Position numbers and translations under genes: made by a program. 40,797 nt of DNA from Streptomyces sp. MS191 (lineage in GTDB: Bacteria > Actinomycetota > Actinomycetes > Streptomycetales > Streptomycetaceae), in contig NZ_RDBI01000040.1 in the NCBI RefSeq assembly GCF_008042125.1, forward strand, positions 1,311,811-1,352,607, in the 5' to 3' direction. Shown here one piece after another: positions 25,716-33,914 of the stretch. The notes beneath the pieces are model-generated. The model was not told the DNA's origin, did not search any database, and saw only the letters and a program-made list of their open reading frames with translations. Positions within the stretch are counted from its first letter, which is position 1. Every line of letters starts with the position of its first letter.

Positions 25716-27605
25716 TCAGAGCGCGGCCGCGCCGTTGTTCCGCAGGGACTGTCCGTACTGGGTGAGCACCCACAGCTCGTTCTGCACGGCGGCCTGCTGC
25801 TCCGGGTCCCCGTGCGCGCCGAGGCGCGCCAGGGAGCCCTGTACCTCCCGGATGCGGCGGTCGACCGCGCGGAGGCGGACGGTGACGAGCTGGTCTCCGG
25901 CGTAGGCCTCGTCGACGGTCTTGGCGAAGATCGCCTCGACGGCGAGTTCGGTGACCAGCGCGCGGACGGTGTCGTTGGGCGCGGCCTCGCGGACGGTGGC
26001 CAGGTAGTCCGAGGGCGCGTCGGTGGCCCCGCCCGCGTCCTGGATGCACTGGCGCACGGTCGCGTAGGGCGGTGCGGTGAACTCGTCGACCCCGTAGGCG
26101 TCGAAGGCGGGCGAGACCAGCTCGGGGCGCTGGAGCGCCAGCTTGAGGAGCTCGCGCTCGGTGCGGTGGGCCGGGCTGCGCAGGTTGAGCGCGGGGCCGG
26201 CCGGGGCCTGGGGGGCGTGGATCGGCGGGGGCGCCGTGCGGTTCTGCGCGGGCGCCGGGCCCCGGCCGCCGCGGTCCCGGGCCCAGCGGGCGATCTGGGC
26301 GACGCGCCGGACCACGAACGGCGTGTCGAGGATGCCGAGCATGCCCGCGAGCTGGACGGCGACCTCGTGCTGCGAGGCGACGTTCTTGATACGGGCGACG
26401 ATCGGGGCCGCCTCGTCGAGGGCGGCGGCCCGGCCGGCCGGGGTCTCCAGGTCGTAGCGGCGCACGATCTGGCGCAGGGCGAACTCGAACAGCGGGGTGC
26501 GCGGCTCGACGAGGTCGGCCACGGCCTGGTCGCCCTTGGCCAGCCGCAGGTCGCAGGGGTCCATGCCGTCCGGCGCGATGGCGATGTAGGTCTCCGCGGC
26601 GAACTTCTGGTCGTCCTCGAAGGCGCGCAGCGCGGCCTTCTGGCCGGCCGCGTCTCCGTCGAAGGTGAAGATCACCCGGGCCGAGCCGTTGTCCATGAGG
26701 AGCCGGCGGAGGATCTTGATGTGGTCGCCGCCGAAGGCGGTGCCGCAGGTGGCGATGGCGGTCGTGACACCGGCCAGGTGGCAGGCCATGACGTCGGTGT
26801 AGCCCTCGACGACGACGGCCCGGCTGACCTTGGCGATGTCCTTCTTGGCCAGGTCGATGCCGTAGAGCACCTGGGACTTCTTGTAGATCGGCGTCTCGGG
26901 CGTGTTCAGGTACTTGGGGCCGTTGTCGTCCTCGCGCAGCCGGCGGGCGCCGAAGCCGACGACCTCGCCGCCGACGTCCCGGATCGGCCACATCAGGCGG
27001 CCCCGGAAGCGGTCGATGGGGCCGCGGCGGCCGTCCTGGGAGAGCCCGGAGAGGATCAGCTCCTTGTCGGAGAAGCCCTTGCCGCGCAGGAAACGGGTGA
27101 GGTGGTCCCAGCCGGCCGGGGAGTAGCCCACGCCGAAGTGTTCGGCGGCGGCCTGGTCGAAGCCGCGCTCGGCGAGGAACTTCCGGCCGATCTCGGCCTC
27201 GGCTCCGCCGAGTTGGTCGGCGTAGAACTGGGCGGCGACCTTGTGTGCCTCGACCAGCCGGATGCGCTCGCCGCGCTGGTGGCCGGGGTTGTAGCCGCCC
27301 TCCTCGTACCGCAGCGTGATGCCCGCCTTGGCGGCGAGGCGCTCGACCGTCTCCGAGAAGGAGAGGTGGTCGATCTTCATCACGAAGGCGATCGTGTCGC
27401 CGCCCTCCTGGCAGCCGAAGCAGTGGAACAGGCCCTTGCTGGGGCTGACCTGGAAGGAGGGCGACTTCTCGTCGTGGAAGGGGCACAGGCCCTTGAGGTT
27501 GCCGCCGCCCGCGTTGCGCAGTTGAAGGTACTCGGACACGACGGAGTCGATCGGGACCGCGTCCCGTACCGCCTTCACGTCGTCATCGTTGATCCTGCCT
27601 GCCAC
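25716..27605 (-). CDS. dnaG: DNA primase DnaG
   Basis: A 629-residue primase that makes RNA primers at the replication fork. The N-terminal CHC2 zinc finger reads CPFHDEKSPSF then GLFHCFGCQEGGD. The RNA-polymerase and Toprim core has VVVEGYTDVMACHLAG and IFTFDGDAAGQKA, with the metal-binding acidic residues. The C-terminal helicase-interaction part begins after a Pro-rich linker (about residue 440) and ends normally with LTQYGQSLRNNGAAAL, so this copy is complete. GTG 27605 starts seven bases after a TAGGAT -10-like hexamer (27612-27617) and has no ribosome site, so the mRNA is probably leaderless. hrdA follows on the same strand. Confidence 0.96.
   Translation of the reverse strand: MAGRINDDDVKAVRDAVPIDSVVSEYLQLRNAGGGNLKGLCPFHDEKSPSFQVSPSKGLFHCFGCQEGGDTIAFVMKIDHLSFSETVERLAAKAGITLRYEEGGYNPGHQRGERIRLVEAHKVAAQFYADQLGGAEAEIGRKFLAERGFDQAAAEHFGVGYSPAGWDHLTRFLRGKGFSDKELILSGLSQDGRRGPIDRFRGRLMWPIRDVGGEVVGFGARRLREDDNGPKYLNTPETPIYKKSQVLYGIDLAKKDIAKVSRAVVVEGYTDVMACHLAGVTTAIATCGTAFGGDHIKILRRLLMDNGSARVIFTFDGDAAGQKAALRAFEDDQKFAAETYIAIAPDGMDPCDLRLAKGDQAVADLVEPRTPLFEFALRQIVRRYDLETPAGRAAALDEAAPIVARIKNVASQHEVAVQLAGMLGILDTPFVVRRVAQIARWARDRGGRGPAPAQNRTAPPPIHAPQAPAGPALNLRSPAHRTERELLKLALQRPELVSPAFDAYGVDEFTAPPYATVRQCIQDAGGATDAPSDYLATVREAAPNDTVRALVTELAVEAIFAKTVDEAYAGDQLVTVRLRAVDRRIREVQGSLARLGAHGDPEQQAAVQNELWVLTQYGQSLRNNGAAAL
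25871..26019 (-). repeat. Source copy of the 149-bp inverted repeat, inside dnaG
   Basis: The in-frame dnaG segment that matches 25328-25476 perfectly in opposite orientation. It belongs to the C-terminal part of the primase and continues on both sides into normal DnaG sequence, which marks it as the source. Confidence 0.95.
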
Positions 27606-27634
27606 GCATGAATCCTACGGTGCCGGGCGGCTTC

Positions 27635-28894
27635 TCAGGTCAGGCCGTCGAGGGGGACCGAGGGGTCCGCGAGGGCGTCCGGGTCCACCGGGGCCCCGGA
27701 TCGGATGAGCCGCTGGATCGACTCTGTGACGTCCCACACATTCACGTTCATCCCGGCGAGCACCCGGCGGTCCTTCAGCCAGAAGGCGATGAACTGCCGC
27801 TTGCCGACGTCGCCGCGCAGGACGACCTGGTCGTACGAGCCGGGCGGGGCCCAGCCCGAGTACTCCATGCCCAGGTCGTACTGGTCGGAGAAGAAGTACG
27901 GCACCCGGTCGTAGCTGACCGGGCGGCCGAGCATGGCGCGGGCGGCGGCCGGCCCGCCGTTGAGGGCGTTGGCCCAGTGCTCGACGCGCAGCCGGGTGTG
28001 GAGCAGCGGGTGGTGCGCGGCGGCGACGTCGCCGGCCGCGAAGATCTCCGGGTCGGAGGTGCGCAGGGACTCGTCGACGGCGATGCCGCCGCCGTGGGCG
28101 CGGTCGACCAGGGCGAGGCCGGCCGATTCGGCGAGGGCGGTGCGCGGCGCGGCGCCGATGGCGGCGAGGACGGCGTGGGCGGGGTGCTCCTCGCCGTCGT
28201 CGGTGCGGACGGCGAGGACCATGCCGTCCTGGCCGACGATCTCGGTCAGCCGGCCGCCGAAGTGGAAGCGGACGCCGTGCTCGGCGTGCAGGTCGGCGAA
28301 GAGCTGGCCGAGCTCGGGGCCGAGGACCTGGTGCAGCGGGGTCGGCGCGGACTCGACCACGGTGACCTCGGCGCCGTACCCGCGGGCCGCGGCGGCGACC
28401 TCCAGGCCGATCCAGCCGGCGCCCGCGATCACCAGGTGGCCGTTGTCGCGGCCGAGGGCGGCCAGCACGTGGCGCAGCCGGTCGGCGTGGGCGAGGCGGC
28501 GCAGGTGGTGGACGCCGGCGAGTCCGGTGCCGGGGATGTCGAGGCGGCGGGGCTCGGAGCCGGTGGCCAGCAGGAGCCGGTCGTAACGGATGGTGGTGCC
28601 GTCGCCGAGGCGGACGGTGCGCGCCGTGCGGTCGACGGTGGTGACCGCCTGCCCGAGGTGCAGCTCGATGTCGTTCTGGGCGTACCAGGCGGCCTCGTGG
28701 ACGAAGACGCCGTCGCGCTCATCCTTGCCGATGAGGTAGCCCTTGGACAACGGCGGTCGTTCGTAGGGATGGTCGCGCTCGTCGCCGATGAGGATCACCC
28801 GGCCGTTGAAGCCCTCGGCGCGAAGGGTCTCCGCGGCTTTGGCCCCGGCGAGGCCCCCGCCGACGATGACGAAGGTCTGATCTGCGTCGACCAC
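27635..28894 (-). CDS. FAD-dependent ferredoxin/rubredoxin reductase-type oxidoreductase
   Basis: A 419-residue flavoenzyme of the class I pyridine nucleotide-disulphide family, ferredoxin-reductase branch, which passes electrons from NAD(P)H to a ferredoxin. FAD fold: VIVGGGLAGAKAAETLR. NAD(P) fold: GAGWIGLEVAA. FAD-binding ending: IFAAGDVAAAH. No CxxxxC disulphide pair is present, so it is not a disulphide reductase. GTG 28894 follows GAGGAGG by six bases. The downstream dnaG GTG lies 29 bases after its stop. No ferredoxin or P450 gene is adjacent, so the electron acceptor is unknown. Confidence 0.9.
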   Translation of the reverse strand: MVDADQTFVIVGGGLAGAKAAETLRAEGFNGRVILIGDERDHPYERPPLSKGYLIGKDERDGVFVHEAAWYAQNDIELHLGQAVTTVDRTARTVRLGDGTTIRYDRLLLATGSEPRRLDIPGTGLAGVHHLRRLAHADRLRHVLAALGRDNGHLVIAGAGWIGLEVAAAARGYGAEVTVVESAPTPLHQVLGPELGQLFADLHAEHGVRFHFGGRLTEIVGQDGMVLAVRTDDGEEHPAHAVLAAIGAAPRTALAESAGLALVDRAHGGGIAVDESLRTSDPEIFAAGDVAAAHHPLLHTRLRVEHWANALNGGPAAARAMLGRPVSYDRVPYFFSDQYDLGMEYSGWAPPGSYDQVVLRGDVGKRQFIAFWLKDRRVLAGMNVNVWDVTESIQRLIRSGAPVDPDALADPSVPLDGLT

Positions 28895-29026
28895 GTGATG
28901 CCTCCTCGTTGCGACCGCTTCTACGCTACGCCTCCGGCCGTTCGGCGGGCCGTTCCGCCTCGGGCCTTGCAGCGAGCGTCCCGCACGGAGCGTGATGGCG
29001 GAAGGGGGCGTGACCTCGTCGGCCGG

Positions 29027-30322
29027 TCAGCCGTGGCGGGGGTGGAGCCGGGCGTGGAGGGCGCGGGCGGAGGCGTCGGTGAGGGAGGAGATCTGGTCGA
29101 TGATCACCCGCTTGCGCGCGCGGTCGTCGCCCGCCTCGTCGAACAGCGCGCGGAACTGCGGGTCGAGTTCCTCGGGCGCGCGGGCGGTCAGCGCCTCGGC
29201 GAGCTCGGCGAGGACGATGCGCTGGTCGGCGCGGAGCGCCTCCTGCTCGGCGCGCTGCATCACGTACCGGTCCGCCACGGCCTTGAGGACGGCGCATTCG
29301 TTGCGGGTCTCCCGCGGGACGACGAGCTCGGCCGCGTAGCGCGTGAGACGGCCGGTGCCGTACCGCTGCCGTGTGGCGCCCTCGGCGGCGAGGCAGAAGC
29401 GGCCGATCAGCTGGCTGGTGGCGTCCTTCAGCCGGGCCTGGGCGACGGCCGAGCCGTCGTAGCCGTGCGGCCACCAGTCCTGTCCGGTGAGCCGGTCGAG
29501 GGCGTCGGCGAGCTCCTGCGGGTCGGTGTCCGGCGGGACGTAGCGGCCGAGGGCGACCGTCCAGATGTCGGCGCGCTCGGGCTCGGCGAAGAGCATGTCG
29601 GGGTCGATGTGGCCGGCGTGCAGACCGTCCTCGAAGTCGTGCACGGAGTACGCCACGTCGTCGGACCAGTCCATGACCTGGGCCTCGAAGCACTTGCGGT
29701 GGCCGGGCGCGCCCTGGCGTGCCCACGCGAAGACCGGGAGGTCGTCCTCGTAGACGCCGAACTTGGACGAGTCGGGGTCCTCGGGATGACCGCCGCGCGG
29801 CCAGGGGTACTTGGTGGCGGCGTCGAGCGCGGCGCGGGTGAGGTTGAGGCCGACGCTGACGGGCTCGCCGCCGGCGGGATCGGCGATGAACCGCTTCGGT
29901 TCGATCCGGGTGAGCAGGCGCAGCGACTGGGCGTTGCCCTCGAACCCGCCGCAGTCCTTGGCGAAGTCGTTGAGGGCCTGTTCGCCGTTGTGCCCGAACG
30001 GCGGGTGGCCCATGTCGTGGGAGAGGCACGCCGCTTCGACGAGGTCGGGGTCGCAGCCGAGGGCGGCGCCGAGTTCCCGGCCGACCTGGGCGCACTCCAG
30101 GGAGTGGGTGAGCCGGGTGCGGGGGCTGGCGTCCCAGGCGTGGCCGCGGGTTCCGGGGGTGACGACCTGGGTCTTGCCGGCGAGCCGCCGCAGCGCGCTG
30201 GAGTGGAGCACCCGCGCGCGATCGCGCTGGAAGGCGGTGCGGCCGGGCCGTTTGTCGGGTTCGGCGGCCCATCGTTCGGTGGCGGTGTCGTCGTATCCCG
30301 GGGTGTCCGTGTTGCCTTCCAT
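29027..30322 (-). CDS. dgt: Deoxyguanosinetriphosphate triphosphohydrolase-like protein
   Basis: A 431-residue HD-domain metal phosphohydrolase that cleaves dNTPs to nucleoside and triphosphate. Visible motifs: [16 protein letters not shown] at the N-terminus, the HD site [15 protein letters not shown], then [19 protein letters not shown], and the third metal ligand region [20 protein letters not shown] 30322 is the start. In Streptomyces this gene lies close to dnaG, and a role in dNTP pool control fits that location. Substrate preference is not readable from sequence. Confidence 0.93.
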   Translation of the reverse strand: MEGNTDTPGYDDTATERWAAEPDKRPGRTAFQRDRARVLHSSALRRLAGKTQVVTPGTRGHAWDASPRTRLTHSLECAQVGRELGAALGCDPDLVEAACLSHDMGHPPFGHNGEQALNDFAKDCGGFEGNAQSLRLLTRIEPKRFIADPAGGEPVSVGLNLTRAALDAATKYPWPRGGHPEDPDSSKFGVYEDDLPVFAWARQGAPGHRKCFEAQVMDWSDDVAYSVHDFEDGLHAGHIDPDMLFAEPERADIWTVALGRYVPPDTDPQELADALDRLTGQDWWPHGYDGSAVAQARLKDATSQLIGRFCLAAEGATRQRYGTGRLTRYAAELVVPRETRNECAVLKAVADRYVMQRAEQEALRADQRIVLAELAEALTARAPEELDPQFRALFDEAGDDRARKRVIIDQISSLTDASARALHARLHPRHG

Positions 30323-30436
30323 GCACCGAAGGTAACCGGAGGGACCGACACCTGGGGGCAGGGCGTGCGTTTCGCACCGGGACGGGGCGGCCGGCGGGGG
30401 CGCTCCCCGCCGGACGGCGCCCGGGGCAGGCGGTCG

Positions 30437-31357
30437 TCAGGCGGTGGCGAGTTCGCGCGCGGGGACGGCGGGCCTGCGCAGGGCCTCGTCGTAGCGGTGC
30501 AGGATCAGCCGGGCCAGGGCCGGGTGGTCGCCGAGCGGGGCCGCCGCGATCCAGGGGGCGTGGGCGGCGCTGCGGGTGGCGAACAGACCGGGCGCGGTGA
30601 AGCAGGAGGCGACGGCGACGCGGTGCCGGCCGCGGGCGGCGAGGGACCGTACGGCGTCGGGCACGGTCGGCGCGGCGGCGGAGGCGAAGGCGGGGACGAC
30701 GGGCACGTGGCCGAGCCGCTCGGAGAGCAGCCGTGCGACGCGGCGGACGACGGCGAGCGACTCGGGGTCGCGGGAGCCGGCCGCTGCCAGGACGACGCCG
30801 GCGGACGGCGAGGCGTCGTCCCGGGCGGTCCAGCCCGCCTCGGCGAGCCGGTCGGCGAGCGCCTCGACGAGCAGGGGGTGCGGGCCGAGCGGGAGCGCTG
30901 TGCGGATCCGCAGTCCGGGTGCGGCGGCGGCAGCGGCGGGCAGGTCCTGTTTGACGTGGTAACCGGGCCCGAAGAGGAGGGGTACGACGACGGCGTCGGC
31001 GGCGTCGCGGGGGCGCCCCCCGGCGAGACCGGCGAGGGTGTCGTCGAGGAGCGGCGCGTTCAGTTCGATGTGCGCCAGGCGGACGTCGAGGCCGGGCCGC
31101 AGGTCGCGGACCCGGTCCAGCAGCAGGCCGAGGGTGGCGCGCGCCCGGGGGTCGCGGCTGCCGTGGCCGACGGCGACAAGGGTGGGGGCGGTGCTTCTCA
31201 TGGGCCTGCGCGTTTCGTCGGGGGCGTCGGGACTTCCGTGAGTCATTCGGCCGCCACGCCCGTTCAGATGCACGCGGCCCAGTTGGGCGCCGAGCTGTGC
31301 GGTGATCCGTCCCAGCAGCTGGGCGGTGCTGTCGAACGTGCTGTCCGGCTCCGTCAT
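30437..31357 (-). CDS. Sirohydrochlorin chelatase (CbiX/SirB family)
   Basis: A 306-residue two-lobe class II chelatase, which inserts ferrous iron (or cobalt) into sirohydrochlorin. The first lobe begins LVAVGHGSRDPRARATL with the metal-binding His, and has LLFGPGYHVKQDLP with the second His. The second lobe repeats the fold more loosely (VVLAAAGSRDPESLAVV), with the first His replaced by Ala. ATG 31357 has AGGA eight bases upstream; ATGs further in (around MTHGSPD) are alternatives. NasA lies 2.6 kb away, and nitrite reductase needs siroheme, so supply of that cofactor is the likely purpose. Confidence 0.88.
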   Translation of the reverse strand: MTEPDSTFDSTAQLLGRITAQLGAQLGRVHLNGRGGRMTHGSPDAPDETRRPMRSTAPTLVAVGHGSRDPRARATLGLLLDRVRDLRPGLDVRLAHIELNAPLLDDTLAGLAGGRPRDAADAVVVPLLFGPGYHVKQDLPAAAAAAPGLRIRTALPLGPHPLLVEALADRLAEAGWTARDDASPSAGVVLAAAGSRDPESLAVVRRVARLLSERLGHVPVVPAFASAAAPTVPDAVRSLAARGRHRVAVASCFTAPGLFATRSAAHAPWIAAAPLGDHPALARLILHRYDEALRRPAVPARELATA

Positions 31358-31437
31358 GGACCGATCCTGACCCCGGCACGTTGCCTGCCCGTTGCGCCGG
31401 GGTCACGAGTGTTTTCCGCCCGCTCACCGGGTGCCCC

Positions 31438-31489
31438 GCGCCGGTGTCAGGCGCCGGTGTCCCGCGCCGGTGTCAGGCGCCGGTGTCCA
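31438..31489. repeat. Four tandem 13-bp repeats over a stop codon
   Basis: Copies at 31438-31450, 31451-31463, 31464-31476 and 31477-31489 share the core GCGCCGGTGTC. Together they form two 26-base units identical at 25 of 26 positions. The stop codon of the minus-strand gene (31473-31475) lies in the third copy, and the first copy contains the same TGA trinucleotide in the same context. Confidence 0.9.
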
Positions 31490-32177
31490 GCCAGACCCGC
31501 AGCGGCGCGAAGGAGGAGAAGCCGGCCGCGTGGGCGGGTGCCAGGTCGTCGCCGGACTCGTAGCCGACGACCGGGCGGCCGGGGTCGGCCAGGCCCAGGC
31601 AGCCGGCCCATGCCTCGGCCGGGTCTGTGCCGTCGACGGCGAAGAGGTTGGACACGCCGGTCACCGGTCCGCTGTCGCTGAGCACCGCGCCACCGGCGAT
31701 CGCACCGTCGGGGCGGTGTCCGGCGACGATCGTGGTCGCCGGGTCGGCGAGCAGCTCCGGGCGGAACAGCGCGGCCTCCTCCGCGTCGCCGCCGCTCCAG
31801 GACAGCGCCCAGTCGGCGAGGTCCGCCGGGGTGCGGACCGGGCTCCAGCGCAGGCCGGCGGCACCGTCGGCGGCGGGAGCGGGAAGCCCCGCCGGGCGGT
31901 GGATCCACTCCGCCTCGAACAGCAGCAGGAAGCCCTCCGCCGCCAGGTCGAGACGGGCGAAGCTGTCCTTGACGGAGGCTCCGGGGGCGCCGCGGTCGAT
32001 GCCGTCCAGGACGTCGCGGACGCCCGCGTCGGCGGTCAGCGTGACGGCGTCCGGGTAGTAGGTCGGCGTGCGGAGGGCGTTGGTCCACACGCGCGGGGCG
32101 AAGGTGCCGGGGCGGCCGTGGGCCCGGCACATCGCCTCGCACCACTCGGCGTTGTTACGGACGGCGTCGTTGATCAT
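31473..32177 (-). CDS. Hypothetical protein
   Basis: A 234-residue soluble protein starting at ATG 32177. The N-terminal third reads INDAVRNNAEWCEAMCRAHG, then RVWTNALRTPTYYPDAVTL. The middle has AGLRWSPVRTPADLADWAL and the end GYESGDDLAPAHAAGFSSFAPLRVWL, the last part recalling the C-terminus of GNAT acetyltransferases (GYE then AGF). I do not recognise a named family; a diverged GNAT fold is possible. It is divergent from the aquaporin, with 84 bases between. Its 3' end lies in a tandem repeat. Confidence 0.7.
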   Translation of the reverse strand: MINDAVRNNAEWCEAMCRAHGRPGTFAPRVWTNALRTPTYYPDAVTLTADAGVRDVLDGIDRGAPGASVKDSFARLDLAAEGFLLLFEAEWIHRPAGLPAPAADGAAGLRWSPVRTPADLADWALSWSGGDAEEAALFRPELLADPATTIVAGHRPDGAIAGGAVLSDSGPVTGVSNLFAVDGTDPAEAWAGCLGLADPGRPVVGYESGDDLAPAHAAGFSSFAPLRVWLDTGA

Positions 32178-32233
32178 CTGTGGATCGTACGACCACGTCC
32201 CGCGCTTCTCGTCATTCTTTTCCCTATCCGCAC

Positions 32234-32248
32234 TTCCGCACTGCGGAA
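32234..32248. promoter_or_regulatory. Operator-like palindrome upstream of the aquaporin
   Basis: TTCCGCA-C-TGCGGAA, with perfect seven-base arms, abuts a TATATT hexamer (32249-32254) that lies seven bases before ATG 32262. A regulator bound here would cover the -10 region. The form recalls ArsR/SmtB-type operators. No ArsR gene is in the window. Confidence 0.5.
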
Positions 32249-32261
32249 TATATTTTCCATC

Positions 32262-33059
32262 ATGAGAATGACTCCTCCGGCGCTGCACCGACGTGCCGTC
32301 GCCGAACTCGTCGGCACCGCCGCCCTGGTCGCCGTCATCGTCGGCTCCGGCATCCGGGCCGACGCGCTCAGCCAGGACATCGGGGTCCGGCTGCTGGCCA
32401 ACTCCCTCGCCTCCGCCCTGGGCCTCGGACTGCTCATCGCCCTTCTCGGCCCGCTCTCCGGCGCCCACTTCAACCCCGTGGTCACCCTCTCCGAGTGGTG
32501 GTCGAGGCGCCGCGAGGCCGGCGCACCGGACGTCCGCGAGGTCGCCGCCTACGTCGCCGCACAGCTCACCGGCGCCGTGGCCGGCGCCCTCCTCGCCGAG
32601 GCCATGTTCGGGCGGACGCCCGGCACCTGGTCCACGCGGGCCCACGCGGACGTCTCCCTGCTGCTCGGCGAGACCGTCGCCACCGCCGGGCTCGTCCTGA
32701 TCGTCCAGGGTCTGCGGCACATCGACCGGACCTCGCTCGCCCCGGTCGCGGTGGCCGCGTACATCGCGGCGGCCATCTGGTTCACCTCCTCGGGCTCCTT
32801 CGCCAACCCGGCCGCCACGGTGGGCCGTTCCTTCTCCGACTCCTTCACCGGGATCGCCCCCGGCTCGCTGCCCGGCTTCATCGGCGCGCAGTTCCTGGGA
32901 GCCCTGCTGGGCATCGCCCTGGCCACCGTGCTGTACGGATCCGGGCGCGCGGGAACGGCCGGTCCGGCGGTGCCGCGCCCCGCGGACCCGGGCGACCCGG
33001 CCACACCGCCGCCGCCTCCCAGTGAACCGAGGGGCCGCATTCTGCGTCGGTTGAGGTGA
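32262..33059 (+). CDS. Aquaporin/MIP-family channel
   Basis: A 265-residue inner-membrane channel with six helices and two half-helices. The first half-helix has SGAHFNPVVTL (Asn71-Pro-Val instead of NPA). The second has GSFANPAATVGRSF (Asn182-Pro-Ala). The arginine that normally follows the second NPA and forms the selectivity filter is replaced by Ala, as in some arsenite-linked bacterial MIPs. The C-terminus is a Pro-rich, Arg-ending tail. ATG 32262 is probably leaderless behind TATATT; ATG 32268 is in frame. Substrate could be arsenite, glycerol or another neutral solute; water specificity is unlikely from the filter. Confidence 0.85.
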   Translation: MRMTPPALHRRAVAELVGTAALVAVIVGSGIRADALSQDIGVRLLANSLASALGLGLLIALLGPLSGAHFNPVVTLSEWWSRRREAGAPDVREVAAYVAAQLTGAVAGALLAEAMFGRTPGTWSTRAHADVSLLLGETVATAGLVLIVQGLRHIDRTSLAPVAVAAYIAAAIWFTSSGSFANPAATVGRSFSDSFTGIAPGSLPGFIGAQFLGALLGIALATVLYGSGRAGTAGPAVPRPADPGDPATPPPPPSEPRGRILRRLR

Positions 33060-33090
33060 CGGGGCAGGCAAGATCCACGGAGGTACGTCC

Positions 33091-33795
33091 ATGCGACGCG
33101 TACGCGTTCCCGCCCGGCTGAAGAGGGCCGTGCGGCTGCTGCCGCGCGGCCGCCGGGCCCGCCGCCGTACGGTCCAGGCCGTCATGCTCGGCACCGTGCT
33201 CGCGCTCGCCCCGGCCACCTGGATGCACGCCACCGCCGACGGGCGGCTGCGCACCACCGCCGACGTGCCCGCCCAGGACGTCGCCGTCGTCTTCGGCGCC
33301 GGCCTGTGGAAGGGCCGCCCGACGCCCTACCTCGCGCACCGGCTCGACACCGCCGCGGAGCTGTACCGCACGGGCAAGGTCAAGGTCGTGCTCGTCACCG
33401 GCGACAACAGCCGGAGCGCGTACGACGAACCCGACGCCATGCGCACGTACCTCACCGGTCACGGCGTGCCGGACGCGCGGATCGTCAGCGACTACGCGGG
33501 CTTCGACACCTGGGACTCGTGCGTGCGCGCGAAGAAGATCTTCGGCGTCGACCGGGCCGTCCTCGTCACGCAGGACTTCCACATCCGGCGCGCGGTGGCG
33601 CTGTGCGCGGCGGCGGGCGTCGACTCCTACGGCGTCAAGGTGGTCGAGCCCCACGACGCCACGTTCTACTACGGCGGCACCCGGGAGCTGTTCGCCGCCG
33701 GTAAGGCGGCGCTGGACGCGGCGCTGCGTCCGGACCCCCACTTCCTCGGAGACCGCGAGAAGGGCGTGACGGAGGCGCTGGCCTCGGCGCGGTAG
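33091..33795 (+). CDS. SanA/YdcF-like DUF218 envelope protein
   Basis: A 234-residue protein with a very basic N-terminus and one hydrophobic segment at about residues 29-48, then an extracytoplasmic DUF218 domain. The domain starts VAVVFGAGLWKGRPTPYLAHRL and continues with VLVTGDNSRSAYDEPDAM and LVTQDFHIRRAVALC, conserved landmarks of SanA. E. coli SanA affects envelope permeability and vancomycin sensitivity at high temperature; no biochemical activity is settled. It follows the aquaporin by 31 bases on the same strand and may share its transcript. Start ATG 33091 follows GGAGGTACGTCC. Confidence 0.87.
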   Translation: MRRVRVPARLKRAVRLLPRGRRARRRTVQAVMLGTVLALAPATWMHATADGRLRTTADVPAQDVAVVFGAGLWKGRPTPYLAHRLDTAAELYRTGKVKVVLVTGDNSRSAYDEPDAMRTYLTGHGVPDARIVSDYAGFDTWDSCVRAKKIFGVDRAVLVTQDFHIRRAVALCAAAGVDSYGVKVVEPHDATFYYGGTRELFAAGKAALDAALRPDPHFLGDREKGVTEALASAR

Positions 33796-33864
33796 GGCAC
33801 GCCCCCACCGGCCGCTGCCCTCACCCGCGGCGAGGCCGGCGGCGGAGTCCGACGTACCGGTCCC

Positions 33865-33902
33865 GTAATCGGGCGCGCCCCCTCCCGTAACACGCGCGTC
33901 GC
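33865..33902 (+). promoter_or_regulatory. GlnR-like box upstream of nasA
   Basis: GTAAT-N6-CGCCC-N6-GTAAC-N6-GTCGC (33865-33902) has the a-b-a-b spacing of actinobacterial GlnR boxes. The two GTAAC-like a-sites match well; the b-sites match poorly to GAAAC. It ends 12 bases before nasA. GlnR control of nasA is established in S. coelicolor; this site is inferred. Confidence 0.4.
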
Positions 33903-33914
33903 ACGCTCTCGTAC

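Noticed and set aside
25603-25905. Plus-strand 100-codon frame between hrdA and dnaG
   Set aside because: It lies mainly antisense to the dnaG 3' end and has no ribosome site or family match.
31473-33257. 594-codon minus-strand frame
   Set aside because: Only the part from ATG 32177 looks coding. The rest runs antisense through the aquaporin and into the SanA-like gene.
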